From the NCBI GenBank assembly GCA_937139405.1, contig CAKZPV010000034.1, positions 1-64,000 on the forward strand: a DNA stretch of 64,000 bases, written 5' to 3'. The notes beneath the pieces are model-generated. The model was not told the origin of the DNA. It saw only the letters and a program-made list of their open reading frames with translations, and did no database searches. Made by a program: the position numbers and the translations under genes. This DNA comes from an uncultured Nitrospirota bacterium. GTDB taxonomy: Bacteria > Nitrospirota > Nitrospiria > Nitrospirales > UBA8639. Positions 20,656 through 29,604 of this stretch are shown piece by piece. The stretch's first letter is position 1. Every line of letters starts with the position of its first letter.

Positions 20656-21612
20656 TTAATGATCAGGATGAAGTGGCGAGTCTTCTTCAAAAAAGAAATC
20701 TCCGAGACCTTTAGGCAACCCTTGTCCGCCTAACGTATGAGAACGACGTTTCGCTAGGCCGTCTAAATCTAACGCGTCTTCACTCAAAACCTTGATAAGG
20801 GATTCTCGCCAGGCTGAATCACGAGCCAAGGGATGTTGAGGATCTTGTGACATCCGCTTCAGAGCATATTGAACGACATGAATGCCATCACGAACGGAAA
20901 AAGAGAGATCAAGCTGATGTGCTTTTTGGAGGAAATCTACAGTAAGCTCCAAAAGATCTGAAGGGGCAAATGGCAAATGGTATTGCAAAATCGCCAACTC
21001 ATGATCTTTTGAAGGAAATTCGACTTTTAACGTAGGCTGCACTCGAGATAAAATATAGTCTGGCACTTCGTACGTCGAGGCATCTTCATTCATCGTGACA
21101 CAACAACGAAAATCTTGATGGGCTGGAATCTGAATGCCTGCCACGACCGACTCCACCAACCGCCGATGATCCAGCAACGAGGCCAAAGATGCCCAGCTCT
21201 TTTCATTCATCCGGTTGCCTTCATCCAGTAGGCAAATATTACCGGTGAGCATGGCTGTCACTAAGGGTGAGGCTTGATAGGTAATGGTTCCACTTTCTGC
21301 AATAACAGGTGAGACCAGCAAATCTTCCGGACGTGTATCCGCGGTACATTGATAGATATACAGTTCCTGTTTTCGTTCTTGTGTGGCAGCCATAGCCAAT
21401 GTAGTTTTCCCCACTCCCGGCTGACCAACGATGCGTGGAGACAAGGGCGAATCCTTTTCATCAATAACCAACCAACAAGCAAGCAATTGATGTAAAATTT
21501 CATGATCGCCAATCCATCGCTGCCGAAGTGTGATAGGTCTCGCTAGGCGAAGAGAGACTTGAGCTATCTGAAATGTTTGAAGATTGGCAGAAGAAGAGTC
21601 ATCATATAACAT
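20656..21612 (-). CDS. MoxR-family AAA+ ATPase
   Basis: An AAA+ ATPase of the MoxR kind, whose members act as chaperones in maturation of large enzymes or complexes. Visible motifs are Walker A GQPGVGKT (residues 63-70 from the chosen start), Walker [12 protein letters not shown], sensor-1 VTMNEDAS and the sensor-2 region. The open frame extends to 21702, but the upstream 30 codons are not family-like, so ATG 21612 is preferred. Neither start has a good ribosome site. MoxR genes are usually paired with a VWA-domain gene. Here the partner is the unrecognised 631-residue protein encoded immediately downstream. Confidence 0.87.
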   Translation of the reverse strand: MLYDDSSSANLQTFQIAQVSLRLARPITLRQRWIGDHEILHQLLACWLVIDEKDSPLSPRIVGQPGVGKTTLAMAATQERKQELYIYQCTADTRPEDLLVSPVIAESGTITYQASPLVTAMLTGNICLLDEGNRMNEKSWASLASLLDHRRLVESVVAGIQIPAHQDFRCCVTMNEDASTYEVPDYILSRVQPTLKVEFPSKDHELAILQYHLPFAPSDLLELTVDFLQKAHQLDLSFSVRDGIHVVQYALKRMSQDPQHPLARDSAWRESLIKVLSEDALDLDGLAKRRSHTLGGQGLPKGLGDFFFEEDSPLHPDH

Positions 21613-21839
21613 AGTTGAGAGGCAAACTATCACAAGATTTTTTCGAGGGTCAATGAAGAGGATACGTATGTTCGAGACTTCAGTTTGAATCAACCGAAAC
21701 ATCGTTTGACATTACCTTGATTCCGAATTATTGTGTAAGGGTAGATACATGAATGTGTTCTATATCTACCCTTACGCATGAGATCACAGTCCCAAAAGAA
21801 GGGATGCAAATGAAACTCAATGGAGGAGGAATGCGCAAC

Positions 21840-22499
21840 ATGACGCAATTAACGTTTAGGGGAATTCAGGTAGATCCCCAGCCAGCTGCAGGGTTTCACT
21901 ACCTGAAAGTCATGGCCGGGCTGCTCGTCTGTGGCGGACTGTTGACTGGGTGTGTCAGTACAGAAAAATATGAGGCCGAAAAAGCACGCGCATTAAACTT
22001 TCAACGGCTATTAGCGCAAGAAGAAAAACGAACCGGCGAACTCAACGTCAAGTACCAAGACACGCAACGCCAACTTGGATCGCTTGAATCTCAAGGCCGT
22101 GATTTGAATGCCGAGCTTGAAGCGCTCCGTGAGCAACTCAACCGCTCCCATGATGAACTTTCCAATGTACGAGATGGCGGGCTGGCACAAAGCGACGATC
22201 TCAAACTCTCCGAACCATCTATTTCAGAGTTTGGATTAGATGATCTCGATTTCAAAGATTCTGATCTTGCGAAGTTGGAGTCTGATCTGGACTTCAACAG
22301 TAATGATACCCCGCTTGATTCCATGCCCGAACCTACCGGTGTCGCAATAAATGATGGAGGTTTCCATACTGTTGTGAAAGGCGAAACACTCTATCGCTTA
22401 TCAAAAGAATATGGGGTCACCGTTGATGATTTGAAAGCCTGGAACAATTTGGTCGACAATACTATTCACGTGGGACAACAACTCGTCGTCAGCAAGTAA
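21840..22499 (+). CDS. LysM-domain lipoprotein with coiled coil
   Basis: A lipoprotein with signal sequence and lipobox (VMAGLLVCGGLLTGC). A heptad-rich coiled coil (AEKARALNFQRLLAQEEKR onward) is followed by an acidic Asp/Ser-rich linker and a C-terminal LysM domain (HTVVKGETLYRLSKEYGVT ... IHVGQQLVVSK) that binds peptidoglycan. It probably tethers the outer membrane or a complex to the wall. The start is ambiguous: ATG 21753, 21804, 21810, 21831 and 21840 are all in frame. GGAGGAGG lies 10 bases before 21840, and AAGAAGGG lies 6 bases before 21810. A good terminator follows 24 bases after the stop. Confidence 0.85.
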   Translation: MTQLTFRGIQVDPQPAAGFHYLKVMAGLLVCGGLLTGCVSTEKYEAEKARALNFQRLLAQEEKRTGELNVKYQDTQRQLGSLESQGRDLNAELEALREQLNRSHDELSNVRDGGLAQSDDLKLSEPSISEFGLDDLDFKDSDLAKLESDLDFNSNDTPLDSMPEPTGVAINDGGFHTVVKGETLYRLSKEYGVTVDDLKAWNNLVDNTIHVGQQLVVSK

Positions 22500-22522
22500 T
22501 ACGGCCTCACGTCTCTTGATTT

Positions 22523-22573
22523 AAAAGGCTAGAGTCTTTCAGGAAGTATTTTTCCTGAGGGTTCTAGCCTTTT
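22523..22573 (+). terminator. rho-independent terminator after the LysM lipoprotein gene
   Basis: Inverted repeat AAAAGGCTAGA ... TCTAGCCTTTT with an inner CAGGAA/TTCCTG extension gives a long stem, followed by a T-rich tract. It separates the LysM gene from the trp cluster. Confidence 0.88.
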
Positions 22574-22649
22574 CTCTTTATCTCCTGCTCCCCTCTCCCA
22601 GCCCAGCGATTCGTTGACAGCCTATAGGGCGTATGCTACCGTCAAAATC

Positions 22650-24146
22650 ATGAAAAATGCTTATTATTCAGTAGGTTTTGAAGATTTTTGTGGTTTAGCT
22701 GACCAAGGAAATTTGATTCCTGTGTACCGAGAAATTTTGGCAGATTTTGATACACCCGTCTCTGCTTTTTCTAAAATCAACATGGGTTCACATGCTTTTT
22801 TATTCGAAAGTATCGAGGGCGGTGAAAATTGGGCACGCTATTCGTTTCTAGGAAGCCAACCTTCCGTAGTCTTTTGGGAACATCAGGGAGAAGTGATCAC
22901 GCAGCAAGGTCGTAAACAGTCGCGAGTTCCGTTAAAAGCCAACCCATTAGATCACATTCAAGAAGCCATGGCGGAGTACAGACCGGTTTCTGTCCCTGGC
23001 TTGCCAAGATTTGTCGGGGGTGCCGTCGGATTTTTAGCCTATGATGTCGTTCGTTCATTTGAACCCATTCCCGCTTATCAAAAAGGCACACTCAAGACAC
23101 CTCTCTTTGCCTTTTGTATCACAGATACACTCCTTATTTTTGATAATGTCGCCCATACGATTAAAGTCGTCGCAAACGCACATATTGTTTCTACAAAAAA
23201 AATAGACCTACGGAAAACATACAAAAAAGCTATTGGGAAAATTGAATCGATCATTACCAAATTGCATAAATCTCGACGAAAACCGTCCTCGGTTGCTCGC
23301 CGAACACCTCTCAAATTTACATCGAATATGACCGCTCCCGAGTTTGAAAAGATGGTGCTTCGAACAAAGGAATATATTCAAGCAGGCGATATCATTCAAG
23401 GCGTAATGTCTCAACGATGGCACACAACAATTCAAACAAAACCCCTAGAAATTTATCGAGCCCTGCGTGTCATTAATCCTTCGCCTTATATGTTTTACCT
23501 TCGCATTGCCGGAACGGAGCTCATTGGAGCCTCACCAGAAATTTTGGTGCGATGTGAAGATGGCAAAATTGTCGTTCGACCTATTGCAGGCACTCGACCA
23601 CGTGGACGCACAGCTGCAGAAGATCAAAACATGGAAGACGATCTCCTTGCTGATCAAAAAGAGCTTGCTGAGCATGTCATGCTGGTGGATTTGGGTCGTA
23701 ATGACGTGGGACGTGTGGCGAAAACTGGATCAGTCAACGTAGAACGATTCATGAATGTGGAACGCTATTCGCATGTTATGCATATCGTCTCTCAAGTCAC
23801 TGGCGAATTAGATTCCAGCTATTCCGCTTATGATGTAATGAAAGCGTGTTTTCCGGCAGGGACTCTGTCCGGAGCGCCAAAGATTCGAGCGATGCAAATC
23901 ATTGAGGAATTAGAACCAACTCGTCGAGGTCCCTATGGCGGCGCCGTCGGGTATTTCAGTTTTTCTGGAAATATGGACACCTGCATCAATATTCGAACAG
24001 TCGTAGTCCAAGGGCAAAAAGCCTACATTCAAGCCGGGGCAGGAATTGTGGCCGACTCTGATCCAACTCGAGAATTCGAAGAAACGCAAAATAAGGCAGG
24101 AGCCATGATGCGCGCACTGGAAATGGCCGAACGCGGACTAGAATAA
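22650..24146 (+). CDS. trpE: anthranilate synthase component I
   Basis: It converts chorismate to anthranilate with the amidotransferase TrpG, the first committed step of tryptophan synthesis. The N-terminal half holds the tryptophan feedback site region (FLFESIEGGENWARYSFLG). The chorismate-binding half has YIQAGDIIQGVMSQRW, INPSPYMFYL, ELIGASPEILV, PIAGTRPRGRT, DLGRNDVGRVA, FPAGTLSGAPK and GGAVGYFSFSG. The length (498) is normal. The open frame extends to a TTG at 22614, but ATG 22650 fits the family start. TTGACA at 22614-22619 could be a -35 box with its -10 just before the ATG, giving a very short leader. No leader peptide, T-box or other attenuator was found. It is first of a seven-gene trp cluster. 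Confidence 0.95.
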   Translation: MKNAYYSVGFEDFCGLADQGNLIPVYREILADFDTPVSAFSKINMGSHAFLFESIEGGENWARYSFLGSQPSVVFWEHQGEVITQQGRKQSRVPLKANPLDHIQEAMAEYRPVSVPGLPRFVGGAVGFLAYDVVRSFEPIPAYQKGTLKTPLFAFCITDTLLIFDNVAHTIKVVANAHIVSTKKIDLRKTYKKAIGKIESIITKLHKSRRKPSSVARRTPLKFTSNMTAPEFEKMVLRTKEYIQAGDIIQGVMSQRWHTTIQTKPLEIYRALRVINPSPYMFYLRIAGTELIGASPEILVRCEDGKIVVRPIAGTRPRGRTAAEDQNMEDDLLADQKELAEHVMLVDLGRNDVGRVAKTGSVNVERFMNVERYSHVMHIVSQVTGELDSSYSAYDVMKACFPAGTLSGAPKIRAMQIIEELEPTRRGPYGGAVGYFSFSGNMDTCINIRTVVVQGQKAYIQAGAGIVADSDPTREFEETQNKAGAMMRALEMAERGLE

Positions 24147-24230
24147 CATAGACATGAACCAAGGACTCCAAGCAGTTCCCGTTTTTCCATTTCGAATACT
24201 TACTACTCACTTTTCACTATACTTTTTAAA

Positions 24231-24812
24231 ATGATTCTCGTCATCGACAATTACGATTCCTTCACTTATAACCTCGTGCAATATTTAGGGGAACTCGGAG
24301 CTGAGGTTCAGGTCATTCGAAATGACAAGCTCACGAACAAAGATATTGAACGATTAGCTCCAGACCAACTCTTAATTTCCCCCGGGCCCTGTACGCCTAA
24401 AGAAGCTGGAATTTCAGTCGATGCCATTAAATATTATGCCGGAAAGCTACCGCTCTTTGGAGTGTGCCTTGGCCATCAGTCATTGGCCTATGCTTTCGGA
24501 GGACAAATCGTACATGCTGATCGCCTCATGCATGGGAAAACATCCATGGTGCATCATGATGGCAAAACGATCTTCAAAGACTTGCCGAACCCGTTTGAAG
24601 CCACGCGGTATCATTCCTTAATCGTGAAGCGCGAGACGTTACCAGCGGATTTTGAAGTATCCGCGGAAACCGTCGAAGGCGAAATTATGGGACTTCGCCA
24701 TACGCCAACTGGAGCGGAAGGTGTGCAATTTCACCCTGAATCTATTCTGACGAAAGCTGGGATGGGTCTCCTAAAAAACTTTTTAGCATGCTCCTCATCC
24801 ACGCCTGCATAA
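24231..24812 (+). CDS. trpG: anthranilate synthase component II (glutamine amidotransferase)
   Basis: A class I glutamine amidotransferase (193 residues) that supplies ammonia to TrpE. Catalytic Cys79 lies in FGVCLGHQS and the His-Glu pair in VQFHPESIL. The start reads [20 protein letters not shown], a family hallmark. It lies 84 bases after trpE. It may also serve folate synthesis (PabA role), since many bacteria share this subunit. Confidence 0.95.
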   Translation: MILVIDNYDSFTYNLVQYLGELGAEVQVIRNDKLTNKDIERLAPDQLLISPGPCTPKEAGISVDAIKYYAGKLPLFGVCLGHQSLAYAFGGQIVHADRLMHGKTSMVHHDGKTIFKDLPNPFEATRYHSLIVKRETLPADFEVSAETVEGEIMGLRHTPTGAEGVQFHPESILTKAGMGLLKNFLACSSSTPA

Positions 24813-24850
24813 ATTGCTGAATACGTTTTATTCGTGAGGGAAAAATATTC

Positions 24851-25876
24851 ATGAGTCGATTACAGGACATTCTCGCCAAACTCCCAGACCGATTAGACTT
24901 AACGGAGAAAGAAGCTGAAGAGGCCATGCGAGAGATCATGGATGGACATGCCACGGATGCTCAAATTGCGGCCTATCTCATGGGTTTGCGCATGAAGGGT
25001 GAAACGCTCGAAGAAATCACAGGATCGGTCAGAGCAATGCGGGATCTTGCTATCCGTGTACCAATTGCTGATCCCCAAGTAGTCGATACCTGTGGAACGG
25101 GCGGCGATGGAAGCCAAACCTTTAATATTTCTACGGCAGCAGCGTTTGTTGTAGCAGGTGCAGAGATTACTGTGGCCAAGCATGGAAATCGGTCAATTTC
25201 ATCACGCTCAGGCAGTGCTGATGTGTTATCAGCCCTTGGCGTCAATATTGATCTTCCTCCCCAAAAAGTTGGGGACTGCATTAACGAAGTGGGCATTGGG
25301 TTTTTATTTGCCCCTCTCTATCATGGGGCCATGAAATATTGCGCCAAACCTCGAGCCGAAATGGGTATTCGAACCTTGATGAATATTTTGGGTCCCTTAT
25401 CAAATCCTGCAGGTGCCTCCATTCAAATCTTAGGCGTCTATGACGCCAAGCTCACCGACAAATTAGCGCAAGTCCTTATGAGGTTAGGAACTCAGCATTG
25501 TTTTGTGTTGCATGGAATGGATGGATTGGACGAAATTTCACTAACCGGTCCTACCACGATTGCGGAAGGTAAAAAAGGCCGGGTGGCAAGCTATGTGGTT
25601 CGACCTGAAGATTTTGGGCTACAAGCTGTCAGTCCAAAAGAACTTTTGGGAGGAAACCCTGAGGACAACGCAAAAATCATTCAAGACGTTTTTCGAGGGA
25701 GCCGTGGACCTAAACGGGATATCATTTTAATGAATGCCGCTCCTGCGTTGGTCGCTTGCAATAAAGCTTCATCGTTGAAAACGGCTTTTGAAGAAGCTGG
25801 TCGAATTCTAGATAGTGGCGCACCATTCGATAAATTGGAAAAACTCATTTCCTATACCAACGAATTAGCTGCATGA
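24851..25876 (+). CDS. trpD: anthranilate phosphoribosyltransferase
   Basis: It transfers the phosphoribosyl group of PRPP to anthranilate. The glycine-rich GTGGDGSQTFNIST motif binds PRPP, followed by AKHGNRSISSRSGSADVLSALG. The helical N-terminal domain holds the MREIMDG stretch. Normal length (341) with no frameshift. Its last four bases overlap trpC (ATGA), so translation of the two is coupled. Confidence 0.95.
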   Translation: MSRLQDILAKLPDRLDLTEKEAEEAMREIMDGHATDAQIAAYLMGLRMKGETLEEITGSVRAMRDLAIRVPIADPQVVDTCGTGGDGSQTFNISTAAAFVVAGAEITVAKHGNRSISSRSGSADVLSALGVNIDLPPQKVGDCINEVGIGFLFAPLYHGAMKYCAKPRAEMGIRTLMNILGPLSNPAGASIQILGVYDAKLTDKLAQVLMRLGTQHCFVLHGMDGLDEISLTGPTTIAEGKKGRVASYVVRPEDFGLQAVSPKELLGGNPEDNAKIIQDVFRGSRGPKRDIILMNAAPALVACNKASSLKTAFEEAGRILDSGAPFDKLEKLISYTNELAA

Positions 25877-26718
25877 TTCTTACTCGAATCCTAGACCATA
25901 AAAAAGCAGAATTACGGCGAAAACAAAGCCGAGGTTATCTGTCGAGCCTGAAAACTCGAATTGCCGATCAACCAACCCCGCGAGGATTCATCAACGCGCT
26001 TAAAGGCGGAAGATCGGAGACAGCCCCGGCATTGATTGCAGAAGTCAAAAAAGCATCTCCAAGTCAAGGTCTCATGCGTCCAGAATTTCAGGATCAATTT
26101 AATCCTGTGGATATTGCCAAACAGTATTATGACGCAGGAGCCCATGCACTTTCAGTGTTGACAGATCAGGAATTCTTTCAGGGCAGCTTAGATTTTCTCG
26201 CATCCATCAAAGGTGCAGTTGACCTTCCCACCCTTAATAAAGAATTCATGGTGGGAGACATCCAATTTTATGAAGCCCGCGCATATGGGGCGGATTGTAT
26301 ATTATTGATTGTAGCGGGACTGGACCGCATCCAGCTCGAGGATTTTTTTGTTCTGTCCACTGAACTCGGCTTAGATGCCCTTATAGAAACTCATAATGAA
26401 CAAGAGCTTGATACTGTCCTTGAACGTATTCCCAAGGCCAGGCTGATCGGCATTAACAATCGCGATCTCAATACCTTTTCAACTGATCTAGGTGTGACCG
26501 AACGATTGTCTCAACGCATTCCTGCCGACAAGCTTATTGTCAGCGAAAGTGGCATTCATACGCGTGATCATGTTGTAAGAATCTGTGAAGCTGGAGCCCA
26601 GGCTATGCTCATTGGCGAATCTCTGCTTCGAGCCCAATGCATTGAAGAAAAAATCAGAGAGTTGCTCCCCAAATCAACAATCGTCTGTGAAGAACCCACG
26701 GGGAGCCGTTGGGTGTAA
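25873..26718 (+). CDS. trpC: indole-3-glycerol phosphate synthase
   Basis: A TIM-barrel enzyme (281 residues) that closes the indole ring. Family motifs include ILDHKKAELRRKQ at the N-terminus, AEVKKASPSQGLMRPEF with the catalytic Lys, the Glu of KEFMVGDIQ, GINNRDLNTFSTD and the phosphate-binding end SESGIHTRDHV and LIGESLLRA. It overlaps trpD by four bases. It is separate from trpF, not fused as in enterobacteria. Confidence 0.95.
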   Translation: MILTRILDHKKAELRRKQSRGYLSSLKTRIADQPTPRGFINALKGGRSETAPALIAEVKKASPSQGLMRPEFQDQFNPVDIAKQYYDAGAHALSVLTDQEFFQGSLDFLASIKGAVDLPTLNKEFMVGDIQFYEARAYGADCILLIVAGLDRIQLEDFFVLSTELGLDALIETHNEQELDTVLERIPKARLIGINNRDLNTFSTDLGVTERLSQRIPADKLIVSESGIHTRDHVVRICEAGAQAMLIGESLLRAQCIEEKIRELLPKSTIVCEEPTGSRWV

Positions 26719-26768
26719 GAACGGGTTGAGCCGATAGTGTCCTTTAGGTCATTGGCTATGCTTCCACC

Positions 26769-27398
26769 ATGCCCATCAAAATAAAAATATGTGGGATTAC
26801 GAATCTAGAGGACGCTAAGGCCTCAGTAGAGGCAGGAGCCGATGCCTTGGGATTTGTGTTCTATGCACAAAGTCTACGATGCATTGAACCAGGTGTTGCC
26901 CAACATATAATTGCGCAACTTCCGCCGTTCGTCCTTTCCGTTGGAGTTTTCGTAAATCATGAGCAAGAAACGATCAGAAATATATTCGACCAATGTGGTC
27001 TCGCCTTTGCCCAACTCCATGGCGATGAGACACCAGCCTTTTGTGAATCCTTAGGACGACCTGTGTTACGCGCTCTTCGCCTTAGAGATCGCGGTAGCTT
27101 ACTCGCGCTAGCCGAGTATAAGGGACGAATCGGCGTCAGGGGATTTGTCGTCGATGCTTTTTCATCTGAAGCCTATGGTGGAACTGGTCAAATAGTGGAT
27201 TGGTCTTTGGCCCATGAGGTCGCACAAGCTGCCCCAATCCTTCTCGCAGGGGGACTAACAGCGCAAAATGTGCAAGAAGCCATAGAGCATGTTCAGCCAT
27301 ATGGCGTTGATGTGAGTAGCGGTGTGGAAGATTGCCCAGGCAAAAAAGATCACAAAAAAATTCGTGCCTTTACTCAAGCCACTCGCCTTGAACGTTAG
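26769..27398 (+). CDS. trpF: phosphoribosylanthranilate isomerase
   Basis: It isomerises N-(5-phosphoribosyl)anthranilate to the carboxyphenylamino-deoxyribulose phosphate. A 209-residue TIM barrel with KICGITNLEDA (catalytic Cys), GADALGFVFYAQSLR, the VVDAF strand with its catalytic Asp, and the phosphate site LAGGLTAQNV followed by GVDVSSGVE. The usual FYPKSPR segment reads FYAQSLR here, a mild variation. It is a stand-alone gene between trpC and trpB. Confidence 0.94.
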   Translation: MPIKIKICGITNLEDAKASVEAGADALGFVFYAQSLRCIEPGVAQHIIAQLPPFVLSVGVFVNHEQETIRNIFDQCGLAFAQLHGDETPAFCESLGRPVLRALRLRDRGSLLALAEYKGRIGVRGFVVDAFSSEAYGGTGQIVDWSLAHEVAQAAPILLAGGLTAQNVQEAIEHVQPYGVDVSSGVEDCPGKKDHKKIRAFTQATRLER

Positions 27399-27454
27399 CC
27401 ACGTCATCGCTATACTTCCATTTTTTTAAATTTTGAGTATCACGTTCATTCCCG

Positions 27455-28648
27455 ATGACAACGTATCCAGACAAACACGGGCGTTTTGGACAATTCGGAG
27501 GCATGTATGTGCCGGAAACCCTGATGCCTGCCATCCATGAGCTCGACCAAGCCTATCACACCATCAAACGCGACAAACAATTCCAACAAGAATTTCAAGA
27601 CTGTCTCAAGAATTTTGTGGGTCGCCCAACTCCACTCTATTTTGCCGAGCGTCTGACCAAAACTCTTGGTGGTGCGAAAATTTACCTCAAACGAGAAGAC
27701 CTCTGTCATACCGGCGCGCATAAAATTAATAATACAGTCGGACAAGCTCTGCTCACACAACGGATGAAAAAGAAACGCGTGATTGCTGAAACCGGTGCAG
27801 GGCAGCATGGGGTCGCTGTCGCAACTGTGGCCGCGATGTTTGGACTCGACGCAGAGATTTACATGGGGACGGAAGATATGGAGCGCCAAGCACTCAATGT
27901 TTTTCGCATGCGTTTACTCGGCTCAAAAGTGACAGGCGTCAATGCCGGTAGCCGGACCCTCAAAGATGCTATTAGCGAAGCCATGCGGGATTGGACGACC
28001 AATGTGGGCACCACCCACTATCTCTTAGGTTCTGTATTGGGTGCTCATCCCTATCCTATGATGATTCGCGATTTCCAATCCGTCATAGGCCGAGAAGCTC
28101 GAAAACAAATGCTGTCACAAACAGGACGACTCCCTCATTGCCTTATAGCCTGTGTAGGCGGAGGGAGTAATAGCATGGGATTATTTTACCCGTTCATTAA
28201 AGACACGAAAGTTAAAATGGTTGGTGTTGAAGCTGGCGGACATGGCATCACAAGTAAAAGACATGCCGCTCGTTTTTCCGGAGGAAGACCAGGCGTCTTA
28301 CATGGCACCATGACGTATTTGCTTCAAGATCAAGATGGGCAAGTCAATCTCACTCATTCGGTCTCAGCAGGATTAGATTATCCGGCAATCGGCCCCGAAC
28401 ACAGCTTCTATCATGACACCGGACGGATTCACTATACCTCCGCCACTGATAAAGAAGCCCTCACGGCTTTTGATTTACTTTCTCAAGAAGAAGGTATTAT
28501 TCCAGCATTGGAAAGCGCGCATGCTGTTGCAGAGGTGGTCAAGCTTGCGCCGACAATGAAGAAAAATCAGATACTTCTCATGAATCTTTCAGGGCGTGGC
28601 GATAAGGATGTACAGCAAATTGCTAGAATGCGCGGCATCCCTCTCTAG
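27455..28648 (+). CDS. trpB: tryptophan synthase beta chain
   Basis: A PLP enzyme (397 residues) that joins indole to serine. Lys90 in HTGAHKINN forms the Schiff base. The phosphate-binding GGGSNSMG loop, ETGAGQHG and the GRGDKD C-terminal motif are present. It begins with the family's [17 protein letters not shown]. This is the standard TrpB1 that pairs with TrpA, whose gene follows after 118 bases. Confidence 0.96.
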   Translation: MTTYPDKHGRFGQFGGMYVPETLMPAIHELDQAYHTIKRDKQFQQEFQDCLKNFVGRPTPLYFAERLTKTLGGAKIYLKREDLCHTGAHKINNTVGQALLTQRMKKKRVIAETGAGQHGVAVATVAAMFGLDAEIYMGTEDMERQALNVFRMRLLGSKVTGVNAGSRTLKDAISEAMRDWTTNVGTTHYLLGSVLGAHPYPMMIRDFQSVIGREARKQMLSQTGRLPHCLIACVGGGSNSMGLFYPFIKDTKVKMVGVEAGGHGITSKRHAARFSGGRPGVLHGTMTYLLQDQDGQVNLTHSVSAGLDYPAIGPEHSFYHDTGRIHYTSATDKEALTAFDLLSQEEGIIPALESAHAVAEVVKLAPTMKKNQILLMNLSGRGDKDVQQIARMRGIPL

Positions 28649-28766
28649 TAATCAGTAATGAGTCCGGAGTGAGTCGTACAGAAAAAAAATAGACCACCAT
28701 AGAAATTTCTTTGCTATGACTTCTCTCTCCTGCCTATTTATCCCTTGCACCTAATATTTACGAAAA

Positions 28767-29567
28767 ATGAAAAATCGTATTCAACATACATTTGAAAGCT
28801 TACAGGCCAAGGGCCAAAAAGCCCTCATCCCATATATCATGGCTGGGGATCCTTCTTTGAATATTACTGAATCACTGGTGCTGACCTTAGCGGAAGGAGG
28901 GGCAGATTTCATTGAATTGGGTATTCCATTTTCTGACCCCATAGCCGATGGACCGGTCATTCAACAAGCTGCTGAACGTGCGCTTCAAGCAGGAACGACG
29001 CTCAAGAAAGTCTTCTCGACCGTTCGATCTCTTCGAAGGAAGACGCAGATCCCTCTCATCTTCATGGCCTATTACAATACTGTCCTCAACATGGGTTTAG
29101 AGAAATTTTGCGCAGCAGCGGTTTTGGCAGGAGTCGACGGTCTCATCGTCCCGGATTTACCACCAGAAGAATCGGATACATTGTATCACGCATCAGGAGC
29201 CGCTGGTGGCCCCGTCGTCATTTTTCTTCTTGCTCCGACCAGCACACTCCAGCGACGGAAAAAAGTCAGTAAACGTTCACATGGCTTCATTTACTATGTT
29301 TCGTTAACCGGCATTACTGGCGCTCAAATTACCGATTTCACACAAGTCAAAAAAAATGTGCAGGCCATTCAAAAAATATCAAAAAAACCTGTCGCTGTAG
29401 GATTTGGCATTTCTACGCCACAGCAAGCTCAAAACGTTGCACAATTTGCTGACGGCGTCATCATCGGCAGTGCCCTGGTACATACCATTGCCGAAAACCA
29501 CCGAGACCCTGTTTTTCTCACGACAATCAAAACTAGAATCCAGAACCTCAAATCTGCTCTTAGCTAG
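28767..29567 (+). CDS. trpA: tryptophan synthase alpha chain
   Basis: It cleaves indole-3-glycerol phosphate to indole and glyceraldehyde-3-phosphate. A TIM barrel of 266 residues with the catalytic Glu in FIELGIPFSDP and Asp in PIADGPVIQ, the loop-6 region YVSLTGITGA and the phosphate site GFGISTPQQA. It is last of the trp cluster and convergent with the FAD oxidase gene 37 bases away. No T-run terminator was found between them. Confidence 0.95.
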   Translation: MKNRIQHTFESLQAKGQKALIPYIMAGDPSLNITESLVLTLAEGGADFIELGIPFSDPIADGPVIQQAAERALQAGTTLKKVFSTVRSLRRKTQIPLIFMAYYNTVLNMGLEKFCAAAVLAGVDGLIVPDLPPEESDTLYHASGAAGGPVVIFLLAPTSTLQRRKKVSKRSHGFIYYVSLTGITGAQITDFTQVKKNVQAIQKISKKPVAVGFGISTPQQAQNVAQFADGVIIGSALVHTIAENHRDPVFLTTIKTRIQNLKSALS

Positions 29568-29604
29568 TACGGATAAACTCTGCTTGCTGAACTGGCGCCT
29601 AAGT

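Noticed and set aside
22614-22649. N-terminal extension of trpE from TTG 22614
   Set aside because: The extra residues are not family-like and the TTG lies in a possible -35 box. ATG 22650 fits the family.
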